A program made the position numbers and the translations under genes. From Cladorrhinum sp. PSN259 (taxonomy: Eukaryota; Ascomycota; Sordariomycetes; Sordariales; Podosporaceae), in NCBI GenBank assembly GCA_033725935.1, contig MU867066.1:124001-188000 (forward strand): 64,000 nucleotides of DNA, read 5' to 3'. Within the stretch, counting starts at the first letter, position 1. Every line of letters starts with the position of its first letter. This document shows, piece by piece, positions 43,937-55,636 of the stretch. A model generated the notes under the pieces. The model was not told the origin of the DNA. It was given only the letters and a program-made list of their open reading frames with translations, and did no database searches.

Positions 43937-46150
43937 TTATCTAAAGTGTACTTTCTTTTCCCTTCTCCTGACCTTTTTCTGCTTCTTGTTACTCGAATGT
44001 CCCCCAACATACCGATACTGACTTCCCAAACCACTGGCAGCAATCTGAGCACGCCTGGCTTGAGCCCCCCATCTCTGTTCTTCTGGACTCTGACTGCTCT
44101 CATAATCCGGCATCTCCTCATCGGGATCCTCGTCCGGATCCGACGGCGCAGTCGACCTCAACCTCCACTCGGTCCACCTCCTCTTCTCCTCGGAAGCCCT
44201 CTTGCTCGCCTTTTTATCCTTTACGTAATCCCAGTCGTCCTCGGCGGGGTCGATCGGATCGAACCGCTGAAACTCTGAGTCGACAGTGACCATCTCCCGG
44301 TCTTCCTGCCGGACGAAATCCGGCCAGACCTTCATGATCTCGACCGGTCGCCGCTCGTAGGGCGCGTGATCGGGATACTCGTGGTCGTTGAACTCTGTCT
44401 CTATTACCTTCTCCAGGTCCTTCCAGACGACCCGCCAGTCCGTTCTAATGGTGGGCGGGTATCGGTCCCGGGAGCGGATTGGGACCACGCTCTCGATGGG
44501 CTTGGTCCAGCGCAGACTTCGGGCTCCGTTGTCGAGGCCAGGCACCTCCCAGCGGTCGTGGTGGAATTCTTGGTTCCAGAGGGTAGTCCTGACGACGTAA
44601 TCTGCCTCGGCGATGCGTTGGCCGTAGAGCCACTGGTTGGTCGGCCAGCGTGTCCAGTCGGCACTTGTGGCATGTGCGAGGGATGTGAAAAAGTCGCGCT
44701 GACCGCGCACTCCGTGCGTCAGCAGGCTGACGAGGGATTCGAAGGCGGCGGCTACGTCCTGGAGGCTCTGGGAGTAGGTGGTGACCACGGCGGCTTCCCA
44801 TCCGGCGGGCGCGAGGCTGACCTGGGTTCCGTCGGGTCTCATAAAGTCATTGTGCATGTTGTTGGTGTCGGTGTTGACGTGCGGGTGGGTGGCCAGCATG
44901 AGGTGCTTGATTATGAATCCCAGGGATGCCTTGTCCCGCCAGGTCGATCGCTCGGGCATTGTTGGCTGGTTGAAGCAGCAGTAGTCGTCCTCCCCTTCTG
45001 GCTCCCACCATCTTGGCTCGGCCCTTCTTGCCTGCTTCCTTCTTGTCTGTTGTCTTCGTTCCTGTTCCCTTCTTGCCCGTTCCCTTGCGTATTTCCTTTC
45101 TGTCTGTTCCCTTCTTGCCTCGTCGTAAAGCTGCAGGGCTCTGCTCTCGTTGAATGCCACGCCAAAGTCACCGAGGACCACCATTGGAAACTCGTCACCG
45201 TAACGTTGTTCTGGGTATTCGTTTCGTATATAGATCACCTCCTCCCGTGTGGGGTACTGCAGCCATATGTTATCCAGGTGTGCGTCTGAGTGGATGATCG
45301 GATCCCACTCCGGCACCGTGGGACATGAGAGTATCGGATCATCGTATCTATCACTGTCCCTGCTTCTGATGTAGCTATCTCGGTCGCGGCCTGTATCATC
45401 ATATCCGCGCATCGTGCCCGTGTGTAGAAAGGCAAAGGCACGCCCAAGTTCTGCAATGACATGCCAGATGAACGGCTCCGGGACATGCTCCTTATTGTCC
45501 CGGAACTTTTGAAGGAACTCCTTCAGAGTGCCCCCGTTGTAGTATTTCATGAAGATGGTGGCTTCAAAGTCCTGTAGCGGAACCATCCGATGGACCTGAA
45601 GAGCGTATGTGTGTGCAAATACAGGTGCTAATTAGATGGTTCAAACGCTCAAGTTAGTTTCGATTCACAAGAGCTAGCGAGACACGAGATACTAACGCCA
45701 TGACGGTAATTGAATTACGTCCTCAGCACGCAGGTCGCCCAAGACTGTGGAATACGCAAGCTCGGGTGGGTACTTGGTACCCTGCCGCATAAACCTCATT
45801 GTGTGTTTGGTGATTCCGAGTATCCGCTTGATAGCCACCAGCTCGTGCGGGAAATCGACCGTCCCAAAGAGACCGACGCTGCCCGGGGGCACATCAAGCT
45901 CTCTCCGTTGCTCCCATGGTATTCGCCCCGTGGGCTTGTTGAACCAGCTCAGGAATAAAAACCCTTGGCTACGGTTTCGCAGGAAATTTGTCGAACCAAT
46001 CTTTTTATCCGCTGGCAAATCTCTCCTTTCATCAGACTCTCGGTTCCGCAATGGGTGCAGTACGATCGAGAGGTGGTTCCAGAGGTGTAGTGGCCAATAT
46101 TCGCCGTCTGCTCCAGCATCTGGACCATGGGAAGGCCGTTCGGCTGTCAT
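43937..46150 (-). CDS. Protein-kinase-like protein with long charged C-terminal region, 714 aa
   Basis: Exon 1 is 46150-45697 and exon 2 is 45627-43937. The intron (GTTAGT donor, AACTAAC branch, ATTAG acceptor) restores QLPSW-PPVFAHTYALQVHRM. Kinase features: GLFGTVDFPHELVAIKRI at about residues 95-112 with a VAIK Lys, MKYYNGGTLKEFL as the hinge, and IIHSDAHLDNIWL at about 262-274 as catalytic loop (HSDAHLDN in place of HRDLKxxN; Asp and Asn kept). The DFG of GDFGVAF is at about 305. Between the DFG and the C-lobe lies an Arg/Glu/Gln-rich insertion (about 323-354), probably a charged helix. The tail is acidic, then strongly basic (SNKKQKKVRRREKKVHFR), a likely nuclear signal. Fungal kinase-like families with this catalytic loop are known only by sequence; I cannot name the function. 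Confidence 0.75.
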
Positions 46151-47181
46151 TGTTGTGGGAGGATGGGATTCAACTCTAGTTGAGAGCTCGATGAAGAAAA
46201 TTTTATTATTGATCGAGTTTCATGATGCTTTAGTTTTTCCATCTTGCTCTTCAGCAACGACTTGAAGATAACGCAGTGTTCAAATCCGGTAACCCCGTCT
46301 TTGTTGTTGCCCCTTATGGCAGCATTCAACCCCCAAGAGACAAAGGGATTCGAGTTCTTCAAGCTGTTTCACCAAACCAGCATTGTTTACCGGGGACTTC
46401 CGCATTCGTGTTGTGACTAAACTACCATGGGAAATACCAGACAACATGCCCTTACCCACTGGACAATCAAATTCTCCGAACATACCCTTCCAGAAGCCTT
46501 CCACATCATCGTTTAGTTTGGTATACCTCCCATTTATCCCCACCATTGCATGATCGTCATACTATCTATATCTATTCTTTGGCGCAACGCACAGGGCCCA
46601 GTTTCAAACCACAATGATCTCCCTTTATTATTCCGGACTGGGACGTCAATGCGCAATCCCACCCAACCAACATACCAAACTAAACGAACCCCATGTTTCC
46701 CTTTTTTTATGATCCATCTCCATTTTTTTTACTTTTAAATAGGGTGCATTTCAACGTCCTTTCTTGGCTTATGCTTGACATGTTTCGCTTTTGTAGAGTC
46801 TAGACCGGTTCAACTCCCCGCAGTGATTTTTAGGGGTGCTGGGGAGTGTGAGATCGACGAGGTGCCTGCGCTTAACTGCCGAAAATACTTCCTAGGGAAT
46901 CGGTAGAGATGATGCAACTACTCTAGGAATTGTGCTTGGATGGTGATGTGTGGAATCTGATACTCTTGATCGTCGGAACTCAATGGGACGGCGGTTTTTT
47001 TTTTCCCGCGAAGAAGACCTAAAGACAACACGATGTGCACAATTCCCCCTTGTGGGGGGTTTTTAATTATTTTCTTTTTTACTTTCAAGACCTCTAAATC
47101 AAGTAAGAAAAAGTTCTTGTTGAGAACTAAATACCCATCGTACCACGACGACGTGACGAAGAGACTAAGGGAGACAAAACA
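46151..47181. other. Divergent intergenic region
   Basis: Between the kinase-like gene (minus) and the receptor-like gene (plus). A minus-strand ATG frame of 88 codons (46546-46280, MVGINGRYTKLNDDVEGFWK at the start) could be a small gene or leader exon; no junction to the kinase frame could be made to fit. Confidence 0.35.
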
Positions 47182-48443
47182 ATGAACATCGACCCCAGTC
47201 GAAGGAACTCAACCGGCGGCGGTGGCGGTGGGTTTTCCGGTGGCTTCAACTTCAACGGAAACTTTGGCGGAGGCAACCGTCGAGGCGGGCAGTTCGACGA
47301 CCTCGGTCCAACCACCAGAATATCAGTATGGATCCTGACCGGAGCGTCCTTTCTCTTCCTCGCCATGCGCCTCTACTGCAAACTCATACGATACCGCCGT
47401 CTACACGCCGATGACTACTTTTCTATCGCTGCATGGGTATACTCTTTTCCCTCCATCCCAACGTATATGCCACATTTATCTGACATTCAAAAAGCTAGCA
47501 CTCCTAGGGTCCTCAATCTGCAACAACCTAGCCATAGACCTGGGCTACGGCAAGCACCTCCGCCAGATCCCGCCCCAGAACCTAAACGACATGTTTCTCA
47601 TCGGGCAAATAACCGTCACGCTCGCCATCTGCTCGCAAGCGTGGTCCAAGACGAGCTTTGCCATCTCCTTGCTCATGATAAGCGACGGCATACACGGCAA
47701 AACCCGCATTTTCATCTGGTTCGCCATCGTCAGCATGAATCTGCTGTTTGGCATCTCGGCGATGCTGTTCTGGATCGGCTGTACTCCCGTCGAGAAAGCG
47801 TGGCATCCGTTCATGAGAGGCTCGTGCTGGAGCGTTAATATCATTATTACTTATGGGATATTTACTAGTGGTATGTTTTAATTCTCTCATTCGGGTAGAT
47901 GACGATGCTGACAAGAGGATATAAAAAAAGCGTATTCGGGCGTGATGGATCTAATACTCGCCATTATTCCCTGGAAAATCATCATGAACCTGCAGATGCA
48001 GACGAAAGAAAAAATCGGCGTGGCGTTGGCCATGAGCATGGGGGTATTTGCCGCCGCCTCGGCGTTTATCAAGTGCTCGTCGATGCCTGAGCTTGGTGGG
48101 AGGGATTTTCCACGTAGGTTTTTTTTGCTCCTTCCTTAGTTTTTTCGTTAAATCAAAGCTGACTTGGAAACAAAAAAAAGATGACGGCGTGACTCTCGTT
48201 ATCTGGGGCAATGCCGAAGCAGCCGTGACGATAATGGCTGCTGCTGTTCCCATGCTGAGGGCGTTGGTTCGGACAGTGAAGCCGAGGAATAGAAACCAGT
48301 ACACCACTTCGGATAGCAGATCGAGGGGAAGGAGGCAAATGAACGGGACGACAGGATCGTCGAGGCGGGTTTACTATAACAAGCCGAGAAGGGATTTGGT
48401 AACCATGACTGGGTCGACTTGGACGGGTGGGAGTACACAATGA
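47182..48443 (+). CDS. PTH11/rhodopsin-like seven-TM protein, 358 aa
   Basis: Four exons: 47182-47436, 47495-47870, 47931-48113 and 48181-48443. The joins give SIAAW-LALLGSSIC, FTS-AYSGVMDL and DFP-HDGVTLVIWG. The first 37 residues are an unusual Gly/Asn/Phe-rich stretch (GGGGGGFSGGFNFNGNFGGG). A membrane core follows with the fungal rhodopsin-domain hallmark (WILTGASFLFLAMRLYCKLI, then RRLHADDYFSIAAW, the Asp-Asp after TM2), a conserved AYSGVMDLILAIIPWKII, and at least six further hydrophobic helices. The tail is basic. Proteins of this type are orphan G-protein-coupled-receptor-like sensors of the plasma membrane. There is no N-terminal CFEM domain, so it belongs to the CFEM-less class. Confidence 0.8.
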
Positions 48444-48798
48444 TTTATATGGCTGGATGTACCGGGGTCGGCGTTTGAGAGCCTCTTTGGATAACGGAAT
48501 GACCACGACGGCGTTTGGGTTTGATGTTTTCTTTATGGCAGCAGCACTCTGATGAACAAAAACAAGACAAAATATTATGATTTTACCCATTTTCCCAACC
48601 GTACACCTTTATCTGCCGGCATCTTCCAAATTCAACTCCAAGGGCCCATAAATCCCAGGGTTGTCTAGATGCTCATGCTGTTTATAAAACTTCGCATAAA
48701 ACCCATTCCTCACTCTCCATAGATCAGCGAAACCCGGGGCTCTTAACAGACCGCACTGAGACGGGAGAGGAAGAAGCATTGAAAAGTCCCAACCACAC
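48444..48798. other. Convergent 3' flanks
   Basis: Nothing recognised. Confidence 0.35.
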
Positions 48799-50190
48799 CT
48801 AGTCATCGGGCGTGCCGGGTCGACTGGCCTTGTAGAGTACCGTTCGTTTCCCGTCATCCTCCTCCTCGTCATCCTTGCCAAACTTGGTCATGCTAAACTC
48901 GGGTACTCTTCTGGATATGGGCTTGAGCAGGCCACTCTGCTTTGCACGCCGCCTCTTCTCTGATGCCCGCTCCTCCGCCGCGAGAGTTCTCTCTGCCTCC
49001 TCGTCTAGACACGTTCCCTCGATACTGAGATAACCGTAGTCCCCTGCCTGGCCGACATCAAAGTTCTTGATGCGGAACCGCAGCTTGCCGCTGACCTTGC
49101 GGCCCTGTTCATTGACCCAGTAACCGGTTGTGTGCATCTGCTCCACCACTTGGAGCTCCTCGCCGTCGAGAACATCTGACGCTTTCTCTTGTTCATCGGC
49201 CACCTCCTCTTGATCCTCAGACTCGAAGGTGATGTGCTTGCTGCTCTTAGCCAGGTCAACCCACCTCCAGCCCTCAGGCAGCCGCCTAGCTTCGATGCTG
49301 GCGTTGAACTTGTTCCAGCATACGACACCAATGTGGCCTTCACTCTGGAGTTGTACAACACCCTCCATCCACTTGCCTCTGGCGGGGACGAAGAGCTGGG
49401 CATCGAAAGTCAGCCAGCCGAAGCCGACTGCATACTCGTCAACCGAATGTAACCAGGCGGGAGTTTCGTCGGTGGGTGGGTTAATGCTGCTGGCCTTGAC
49501 TGGTCTATCAGAGAGGTTAAGGTTGGAGTAGCCGAGAAGGACGCCGCGAAGAAGTGGGGAATAATGGTTGAGGAGGGGATCGAGATGTTGGGCGGCGACA
49601 TTGGTGAGGGGCTTGTCGAAGCCTACCGGGAAGAAGGGCACATAGAGCGAAATGCTCTGTGTGAAGAAGGGAAACTCTGGGTCGCTCGGGAAATCGGTCG
49701 CTGGTGCTGGTGCTGACCGTGATTCTTGCGCTGGCTCGGTCTCGGTCTCGGTCTTGTCCTTGCTCTTCTCCTTGTCCTTCTTAGACTTCTTCTCCTTGCG
49801 CTTCTTTGGGGACTCTGTGGGGGCGTTTTCCGGCTCGTCAACGTCCATACGATCTTCTAGTGCGACCTCGGGCTCTGCTTCCTTGCGCTCCTTCTTGCTT
49901 GACCTCTTTCGTGATGACCTGGACTCTCCGATCTCTGTCGCTACTTCTTCCTCTGCATCCTCTCCATTTTGCTCCTCCTCTCTGTGCTTCTTCTTCTTTT
50001 TCTTCTTCTTATCGTCGGCTTCCACGGGTTCTTCGGGATCCTGGCTCTTGCTCTTTTTTGACTTGCGGGGGGTTTCCTCGATAACGGCCGTCTCGTCGTC
50101 GTCTCTTGAGCGCTTCTTCTTGTGATCAGATTTTGATCGCTTGTGCTTCTTTTCTGTGATTGTCGGCTCCTCCATGATGGTGGTTGACAT
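48799..50190 (-). CDS. RPA43: RNA polymerase I subunit Rpa43-like protein, 463 aa
   Basis: Intronless. ATG 50190 gives MSTTIMEE; earlier codons open only from a TTG. Residues 1-165 are extremely Lys/Glu/Ser-rich (repeated DKKKKKKKK and SKKDKEKSKDK), a disordered nucleolar-type extension. The folded part starts with PFFTQSISLYVPFFPVGFDKP (about 170-190) and LDPLLNHYSPLLRGVLLGYSN, the conserved N-terminal (Rpb7-N-like) domain. An OB-fold region follows with FGWLTFDAQLFVPARGKWMEG and HIGVVCWNKFNASI. Near the end, KLRFRIKNFDV precedes YLSIEGTCLDEE. Rpa43 forms the Pol I stalk and contacts the initiation factor Rrn3, so it acts in nucleolar rRNA synthesis. A single essential copy is expected. Confidence 0.85.
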   Translation of the reverse strand: MSTTIMEEPTITEKKHKRSKSDHKKKRSRDDDETAVIEETPRKSKKSKSQDPEEPVEADDKKKKKKKKHREEEQNGEDAEEEVATEIGESRSSRKRSSKKERKEAEPEVALEDRMDVDEPENAPTESPKKRKEKKSKKDKEKSKDKTETETEPAQESRSAPAPATDFPSDPEFPFFTQSISLYVPFFPVGFDKPLTNVAAQHLDPLLNHYSPLLRGVLLGYSNLNLSDRPVKASSINPPTDETPAWLHSVDEYAVGFGWLTFDAQLFVPARGKWMEGVVQLQSEGHIGVVCWNKFNASIEARRLPEGWRWVDLAKSSKHITFESEDQEEVADEQEKASDVLDGEELQVVEQMHTTGYWVNEQGRKVSGKLRFRIKNFDVGQAGDYGYLSIEGTCLDEEAERTLAAEERASEKRRRAKQSGLLKPISRRVPEFSMTKFGKDDEEEDDGKRTVLYKASRPGTPDD

Positions 50191-50964
50191 GGTGGGTTGT
50201 TGCAATAGTTGTGGTGTTGCGACGAGGATATCGCAAACTCGCAATCAATCGCTGCTTCCGAAAATCAACAGTCGAAAAAAATTATTGGAGTCTCTGCCGG
50301 GGTGGTTGTCGGTGCAGCCAATTAAACTTGCAGATTGGAGGTGGGATCCAGAGCTCAAGGGACCCACTGCAATTGGACTCTCCACCCCAATTCTTGGTCT
50401 CACACTGCACCTGCGCAGCGACATTCACCCATGCTTGACTTGCTTGTTCGGCTCCCAAATTTTCGAGGGTTGGGATATGTTGATGCAAGCCGCGTCCAGC
50501 CGCGTCTGCGAGGTTTGTCCGAGATGTTGCTCAGCTCAGCAGTGTGCATAAGACGTTACTTGGTTCGGTTTTAGCCGACCGAGGTTGTCGTAAGGAATCA
50601 CCGAACATACGAGGAACGAACACCTTGGGGGAACTATGATGTTCTTATTTTAATATTTCAATCAACAACAGTCAACCATTGGTAAAATGACAACATGCGG
50701 CATGATGTAGACCATGACATCGGTAGGACATACCGAATCCGGTCGCCTCGGGAAGGCGGGGCAAGCCGGCGCGCGAAATGAGGGGCCGAATTGACGTGCG
50801 CCCTCTGGTCTTGAAGAAATCATTGGCAGCTTCCAATATCAGATCAAAAAGTATAAAACGCGGACAGTGTCATCATCTTATCCTGACTTTTGAACCCCAG
50901 GACATCCAATCATTTCACATAAAAGCATCAATTGACCGGCTCACCAACAGAAAACTCACACACC
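50191..50964. other. Divergent promoter region
   Basis: Between Rpa43 (minus) and the NmrA-like gene (plus). No gene or repeat. Confidence 0.4.
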
Positions 50965-52015
50965 ATGGCTTCGTTTGCTTCCTCCAGAATTCTCATCTTC
51001 GGCGGCACAGGAACCATTGGCTCTTATATCACTGCGTCAATTCTCCGTGCTAGGCCATCATTTCCTCACGTTACTCTCTTTACCTCACCTAGCACTTTTG
51101 ATAAAAAGGCATCCCTCATCTCCAAATGGAAGTCTGAAGGTCTCTCGGTTATCGTCGGCGATCTGACCAACTCCACCGATGTCAACAATGCCTACGCTGC
51201 TTCAGAGGCCGACACGGTGGTCTCGGCTGTTGGGCGTGGAGGATTGCAGCATCAGATTGAACTCCTCCGGCTCGCTGAGCAGTCTCAAACAGTCAAGTGG
51301 TTCCTCCCCAGCGAGTATGGTACAGATATCGAGCACAACACCGACAAGAGCCCCAACGAGAAGCCCCATCAGCTGAAGCTTAAGGTCCGCAAGTACATCA
51401 GGGAGAACCTAAAGAAGGTCAAGGTTACATATGTTGTCACCGGTCCCTACTTTGATATGTGGGTCGACACCCAACCAGGTTTGGAGATTGTTGGTGGCTT
51501 CAAGCCGGACGAAAAGAAGGCCTGGGTGATTGATGAAGGAGAGGGCAAAGTTGGGTTCTGCACCATGTGGGAGTAAGCTTTACCCTTTTCTTTTTTCTTT
51601 TTTCTTTTTTCTTCTTTTGGAAAGAAGCAGGGCTGACATACTGAAACTTAGTGTCGGCAAATTTGTTGTTGCTACTCTTCACCATCCTGAGCAGTCCTTC
51701 GGCAAGGCTCTCAAAGTCCAAAGCTTCGTGGTTACTCCTAACCAGGTACTCGCCGAGTATGAGAAGCAGACGGGCGCGAAATGGGAGGTTACCAAGACGC
51801 CTCTCAGTGAAGTCAAAGCGCTCGAGGAAAAGCTATGGGCTGAAGGTAGCCCTAAAGCAACCAGCCCTACTCTGCGCAGAATTTGGGCCGAGGGTGGCAC
51901 CTTGTATGAGAAGAATGACAATGAGCTTATTGGTCTCAAGGATGAGAATCTTGATACATTGGAACACGCTGTCAAGCATGCTCTTTCTGGTGGCTATAAG
52001 GCAGATACCTTTTAG
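50965..52015 (+). CDS. NmrA/isoflavone-reductase-family NAD(P)-binding protein, 323 aa
   Basis: Two exons, 50965-51572 and 51652-52015, joined at FCTMWE/D-VGKFVVA. An atypical SDR: the Rossmann motif ILIFGGTGTIGSYI (residues 9-22), the VIVGDLTN segment, VVSAVGRGG and KWFLPSEYGTD, a block typical of isoflavone-reductase-like proteins. The Tyr-x3-Lys active site of classical SDRs is absent, as in the family. Fungal members act as oxidoreductases or as NADP sensors; neither can be chosen here. The intron has a 30-nt CTTTTT-repeat tract. The start fits the family N-terminus; the in-frame upstream codons do not. Cytosolic. Confidence 0.85.
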
Positions 52016-52516
52016 GATGTGGAGGGCCTTGGATGGACCGACTTCTGTCGTGTGTTTACTTTGCCTCTAGCCAATGAATATGTATAATCTAATGCATAAA
52101 CGTTTGTGGGCGCGGTACATGCCTAATGTATACTTTCCTATGCCCATTTCACTTATGTATTTGTGCGGCTGTTCAGCTTCTGTTGATGCATTCCTGACTT
52201 ATCCCGACCTTCATAGGTAATTCCTTCCACCACGGTGATGTTTGACGGGGTTAGGGTTTGTGGCGGGCGCTCATGCTTCCATTCCAAACCCAAATTCAGC
52301 CAGCCGATCATCCCTGCTTCAGCTCTCGCTGTCAGTGGCTGCTCACCAAAAGGGCGGGACGCTGCAACAACACCACCTGGTCTGGAACTCCAGGCTCCCC
52401 AGACCACCACCTCCCGCCCCGTTGCTCCTCTCAACCACAACGTCATCGTCAACATTGCCCTACAGTACCTGGTAGTATCTATACAACAAGCCCTCGATAC
52501 GATACCTATCGCCGCC
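52016..52516. other. Intergenic, with one dispersed repeat unit
   Basis: Holds the 3' flank of the NmrA-like gene, a lone repeat unit at 52166-52197, and the sugar-porter promoter. Confidence 0.4.
52166..52197 (-). repeat. Single unit of the 28.7-kb minisatellite family
   Basis: The plus strand reads CTGTTCAGCTTCTGTTGATG then CATTCCTGAC. Its reverse complement matches copies 10 and 9 of the fold-back array (AACAGAAGCTGAACAG identical to 29091-29106). Confidence 0.55.
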
Positions 52517-54132
52517 ATGGCGTCAACTCTGCGCGAGGTTACGCCGTTTTTGGTGTTGCTGATAGTAATTGCAACACTCGGCCCACTGCAATTCGGTTTC
52601 CACTTGGTAAGACAGCGATCCTCTTCCGTCTCCAGGACAAACTAGAGAACCTCTTTGGCCGCTAACATTTTCATGTCTGCTAATCAATCTAGGCCGAACT
52701 CAACGCCCCCGAGGATGTCATTACCTGCCAAAAGAAGAGCATCTCTGTGGTTGGGAAGCTCATGTCCCTCGCCGGCAAGGGTGCCTCCGACGAGGAGACC
52801 GATTGTATCCCGATGAGCAAGTCCGAGTTTGCCGCCATCTCAGCCATCTTCACCGTCGGTGGTCTTCTCGGTGCCCTGACTTCCGGCCCCTTTACATCCG
52901 CCCGCGGTCGCAGATTACCAATGCAACTTACAGCTGCATTTTACCTTGTCGGTTCCATCGTCGAGACGTTTGCGGGGTCCGTCGCTGCCATGATGGTTGG
53001 CCGCTTCCTTACAGGTACCGGTGCGGGCGCCAGCACGGTTATCGTCCCATTGTACATCAGCGAGGTTGCTCCTCCTACCCAACGTGGCTTGTTCGGTGCC
53101 TTTACACAAATCAGCATCAACCTTGGAATTCTGATCACACAGACGTTGGGCTTCTTCCTCAGCCATGACAGCGCCTGGCGCCTGATCCTTGGAACCGGTA
53201 TCGTCATTGCTGTCGCGCAAGGACTCGGGTTGGTTCTCCTCCCGGAAAGTCCGTCATGGACAGCTAGTGCCAAGGGCGACTTTACCCTCGCCCGCCGTGT
53301 GCTGCAGCGTATTCGAGGAAAGGGGAGCAACATTGACGAGGAAGTTGAGGGCTGGGGCCAGGGCGCTGGCAAACCACCTAGTGAGGAGGAGAGACTGCTG
53401 GTTCAGGAAGACAGCACATCGACCGAGGCATCTGGTGCTGGTCTTCTGTCGCCTGCCGCCCATTCGCCCAGAGTCCATCTTGGCTTTGTGCAGGTTATTC
53501 GGGACCCCATCACACGACCAGCCATTATCGCCGTTGTGGGTATCATGTTTGCTCAGCAGCTCTGCGGCATCAATTCGATCATCATGTACTCGGTTTCGCT
53601 TCTCAAGGACCTTTTGCCTGTCAGCTCTGCCCTGTTGACCATCATTATCTCGATCATCAATCTCGGCACAACCATTGCTTCATCCCCGCTGCCTGATCGA
53701 TTCGGCCGCAAGGCGTGCCTCCTTGCTTCCATCATCGGTCAGGGCTCGAGCTCCCTTGCTTTGGCTCTCTCCATTCGATTCGAACTCAAGATTCTCTCGG
53801 CCATTGCCGTTCTCCTGTTTGTTGCTTTCTTCGCCGTCGGTCTCGGTCCCGTGCCGTTCATCATGGCGTCCGAGCTGGTTGGTCCCGAAGCCGTTGGCGC
53901 AACCCAGAGTTGGGCACTTGGCGCGAGTTACGTGGCTACCTTCCTCGTTGCTTACCTGTTCCCCATTGTCAACCAAGCTCTGAATGACGCATTCGGCGGC
54001 GCCGGTTGGGTTTACTTCATCTTTGCAGGATTCGCGCTGTTGTGGGCTGCCTTCATCACCGGCAAGGTTCCAGAGACCAAGGGACGAAGAGATGCTGATG
54101 AGGTCTGGGGACGGACTAGGAGAGTTGATTAG
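52517..54132 (+). CDS. MFS sugar-porter-type transporter (vacuolar Vps73/YBR241C-like), 509 aa
   Basis: Exon 1 is 52517-52606 and exon 2 is 52693-54132, joined at LQFGFHL-AELNAPED. Twelve predicted TM helices. Sugar-porter signatures: GPFTSARGRRLPMQ as the loop 2-3 RGRR motif, VGRFLTGTGAGASTVIVPLY, ISEVAPPTQRGLFGAF (the PxxxRG motif), LPESPSW after TM6, FAQQLCGINSIIMYS, DRFGRKACLL and PETKGR at the end. A 60-residue hydrophilic central loop with acidic and Ser residues divides the halves. Resemblance to yeast Vps73/YBR241C suggests an internal-membrane hexose transporter, but plasma-membrane use cannot be excluded. The start is the ATG just before the first helix; 3' convergent with the racemase. 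Confidence 0.85.
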
Positions 54133-54297
54133 TGATTGCTTCAACCCAGAGCCAGGCTTGGGTGTGTGCGTTGATGCTATTCGGTAAGCAGGTTTGGAGT
54201 TTGGGCGTCTTATGACTTTGTGGTTATTCCTATTGGTACAGGTTTCTCTTTTATCATTACCCTACCGAGGTCAAGTATACAATGACTGATATCATCT

Positions 54298-55127
54298 TCA
54301 TGCCCTCTGGAACATGCGCTTGTTACGGACTCCTTGTTCCAGTAAACCAATTCCAGCCTTGACACCGTCAATGACAAGCAGGTCTTTGCCCCCTTGCACT
54401 CCACGCTCCTCGGTAGCAACCTCACGAATAATGTCCTCCAGTCCAGCCATACCCGCGCAGCCCATGATTACAGCACGTGCGTGCCGATCAAGCAGCCTCT
54501 TGGTGGCCTCGCGAAGTCTCCGCCTAATTTCGGCTGGGTCTACACCGCCATGGAAGTCACCGGCATTCAACCCAGTTGTCTCAACACCAGCAAACCTGCT
54601 GTTGCTTGATCCGCCCCCCAAGAACTCGTGAACTCCATCCGACAAGTGCTTCTCCCAGTACTTTCCCGTCGTCACAATGCCCCAGGTGTTTATTACATGA
54701 GGAAGTAGAGACAGTGCAGCCAAAATACCTGCCTCAAAGATACCTGTCACGACGAGGTGGGGATAAGCGTCGGCAATTCTGTCAACCAGGGGGTGAACTG
54801 AGAAGCAGGCGACGAGAACTGCATCGTAGTCTCTGAGGATGCCAGTCTCTTCAAGGTTGTGGAACACGACCCGTTCGCTCTTGGCCACATCATCACCATC
54901 GTTGATGGATGCAGGAGACTCAGAGGGGGCAGTGTAAGTGAAGATTTCGACGGACTGGTCCCACAGTCAGTACTCATAAAAAGGTAGTAGTAACAGAGAT
55001 CTATTGTAAATACCTGGGGGAGATTCATGCCCCTGATAGCTTCCTCGACTCCATGGGTCATCGATGCAGATGAGTTGGGGTTGAGGACCAGGATCCTGGT
55101 GGTCCTCCGGACGAAGTTGGTCGACAT
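54298..55127 (-). CDS. Asp/Glu/hydantoin racemase family protein, 256 aa
   Basis: Two exons, 55127-55014 and 54954-54298, joined at RGMNLPQ-SVEIFTYTAP. It opens RILVLNPNSSASMTHGVEEA, the standard start of the Dcg1/hydantoin-racemase group. The two opposed catalytic Cys positions are in AVLVACFSVHPL (about residue 90) and AVIMGCAGMAGLEDI (about 195), a PLP-independent two-cysteine racemase arrangement. The LHVV-like TGIFEAGILAALSLL segment fits the fold. Family members interconvert the stereoisomers of hydantoins or amino-acid derivatives; yeast Dcg1 is nitrogen-regulated, so use in allantoin/hydantoin catabolism is possible. Length is normal. No targeting sequence. Confidence 0.85.
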
Positions 55128-55636
55128 TCTAGAGTCGTAGTTGTTGAGATCCTCTAAATCGATGTGTATTTTTATGATAGATGCGTCGTGAACTTGGAGT
55201 GATTCTCTGTTATCCATTTGCTACAAAACAAAAAACACCAAAAAAAGACATCAAGAAAACAAAAGAATTGCCCCCTCCAGATTGCTGCCGAGGATCGGTC
55301 CCTCGAGGGTGTGGTGCCAATGCGGGGTATCACGTGGCCGGGTGGCCCCTGTTGGATGACAGCCAAGGCCAAGCCACAGGAGGTGCTGACGAGTGCCCTG
55401 CCAGCTCGCCAGGCCTCAGCCAGTGCAATTAGCTCGCGGGAACCCCACCATAGGTAATCAACGTCTCCCGCGAACCACCATCATCACCGCCGACACCTTG
55501 TACCAACCAAGCTTCCCCAGCTGCCGTTGCTCCCCGACCGATACATCCACCTCACCACCCACCACGCCCAAACAACCAACGCTTTTTACTCCAACAATTT
55601 CTCTACAGTTTAGTAATAAGAGTAACGATATTCAAG
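55128..55636. other. Divergent promoter of racemase and Arp2
   Basis: Pyrimidine-rich leader before the Arp2 ATG. No gene seen. Confidence 0.4.

Noticed and set aside
44366..45289. 307-codon plus-strand frame
   Set aside because: Antisense of the kinase-like gene, which has kinase motifs and an intron on the minus strand.
46280..46546. First exon of the kinase-like gene
   Set aside because: No GT/AG pair joins this frame in phase to the kinase frame at 46150.
49652..50125. 157-codon Ser/Phe-rich plus-strand frame
   Set aside because: Antisense of the Lys-rich Rpa43 N-terminus.
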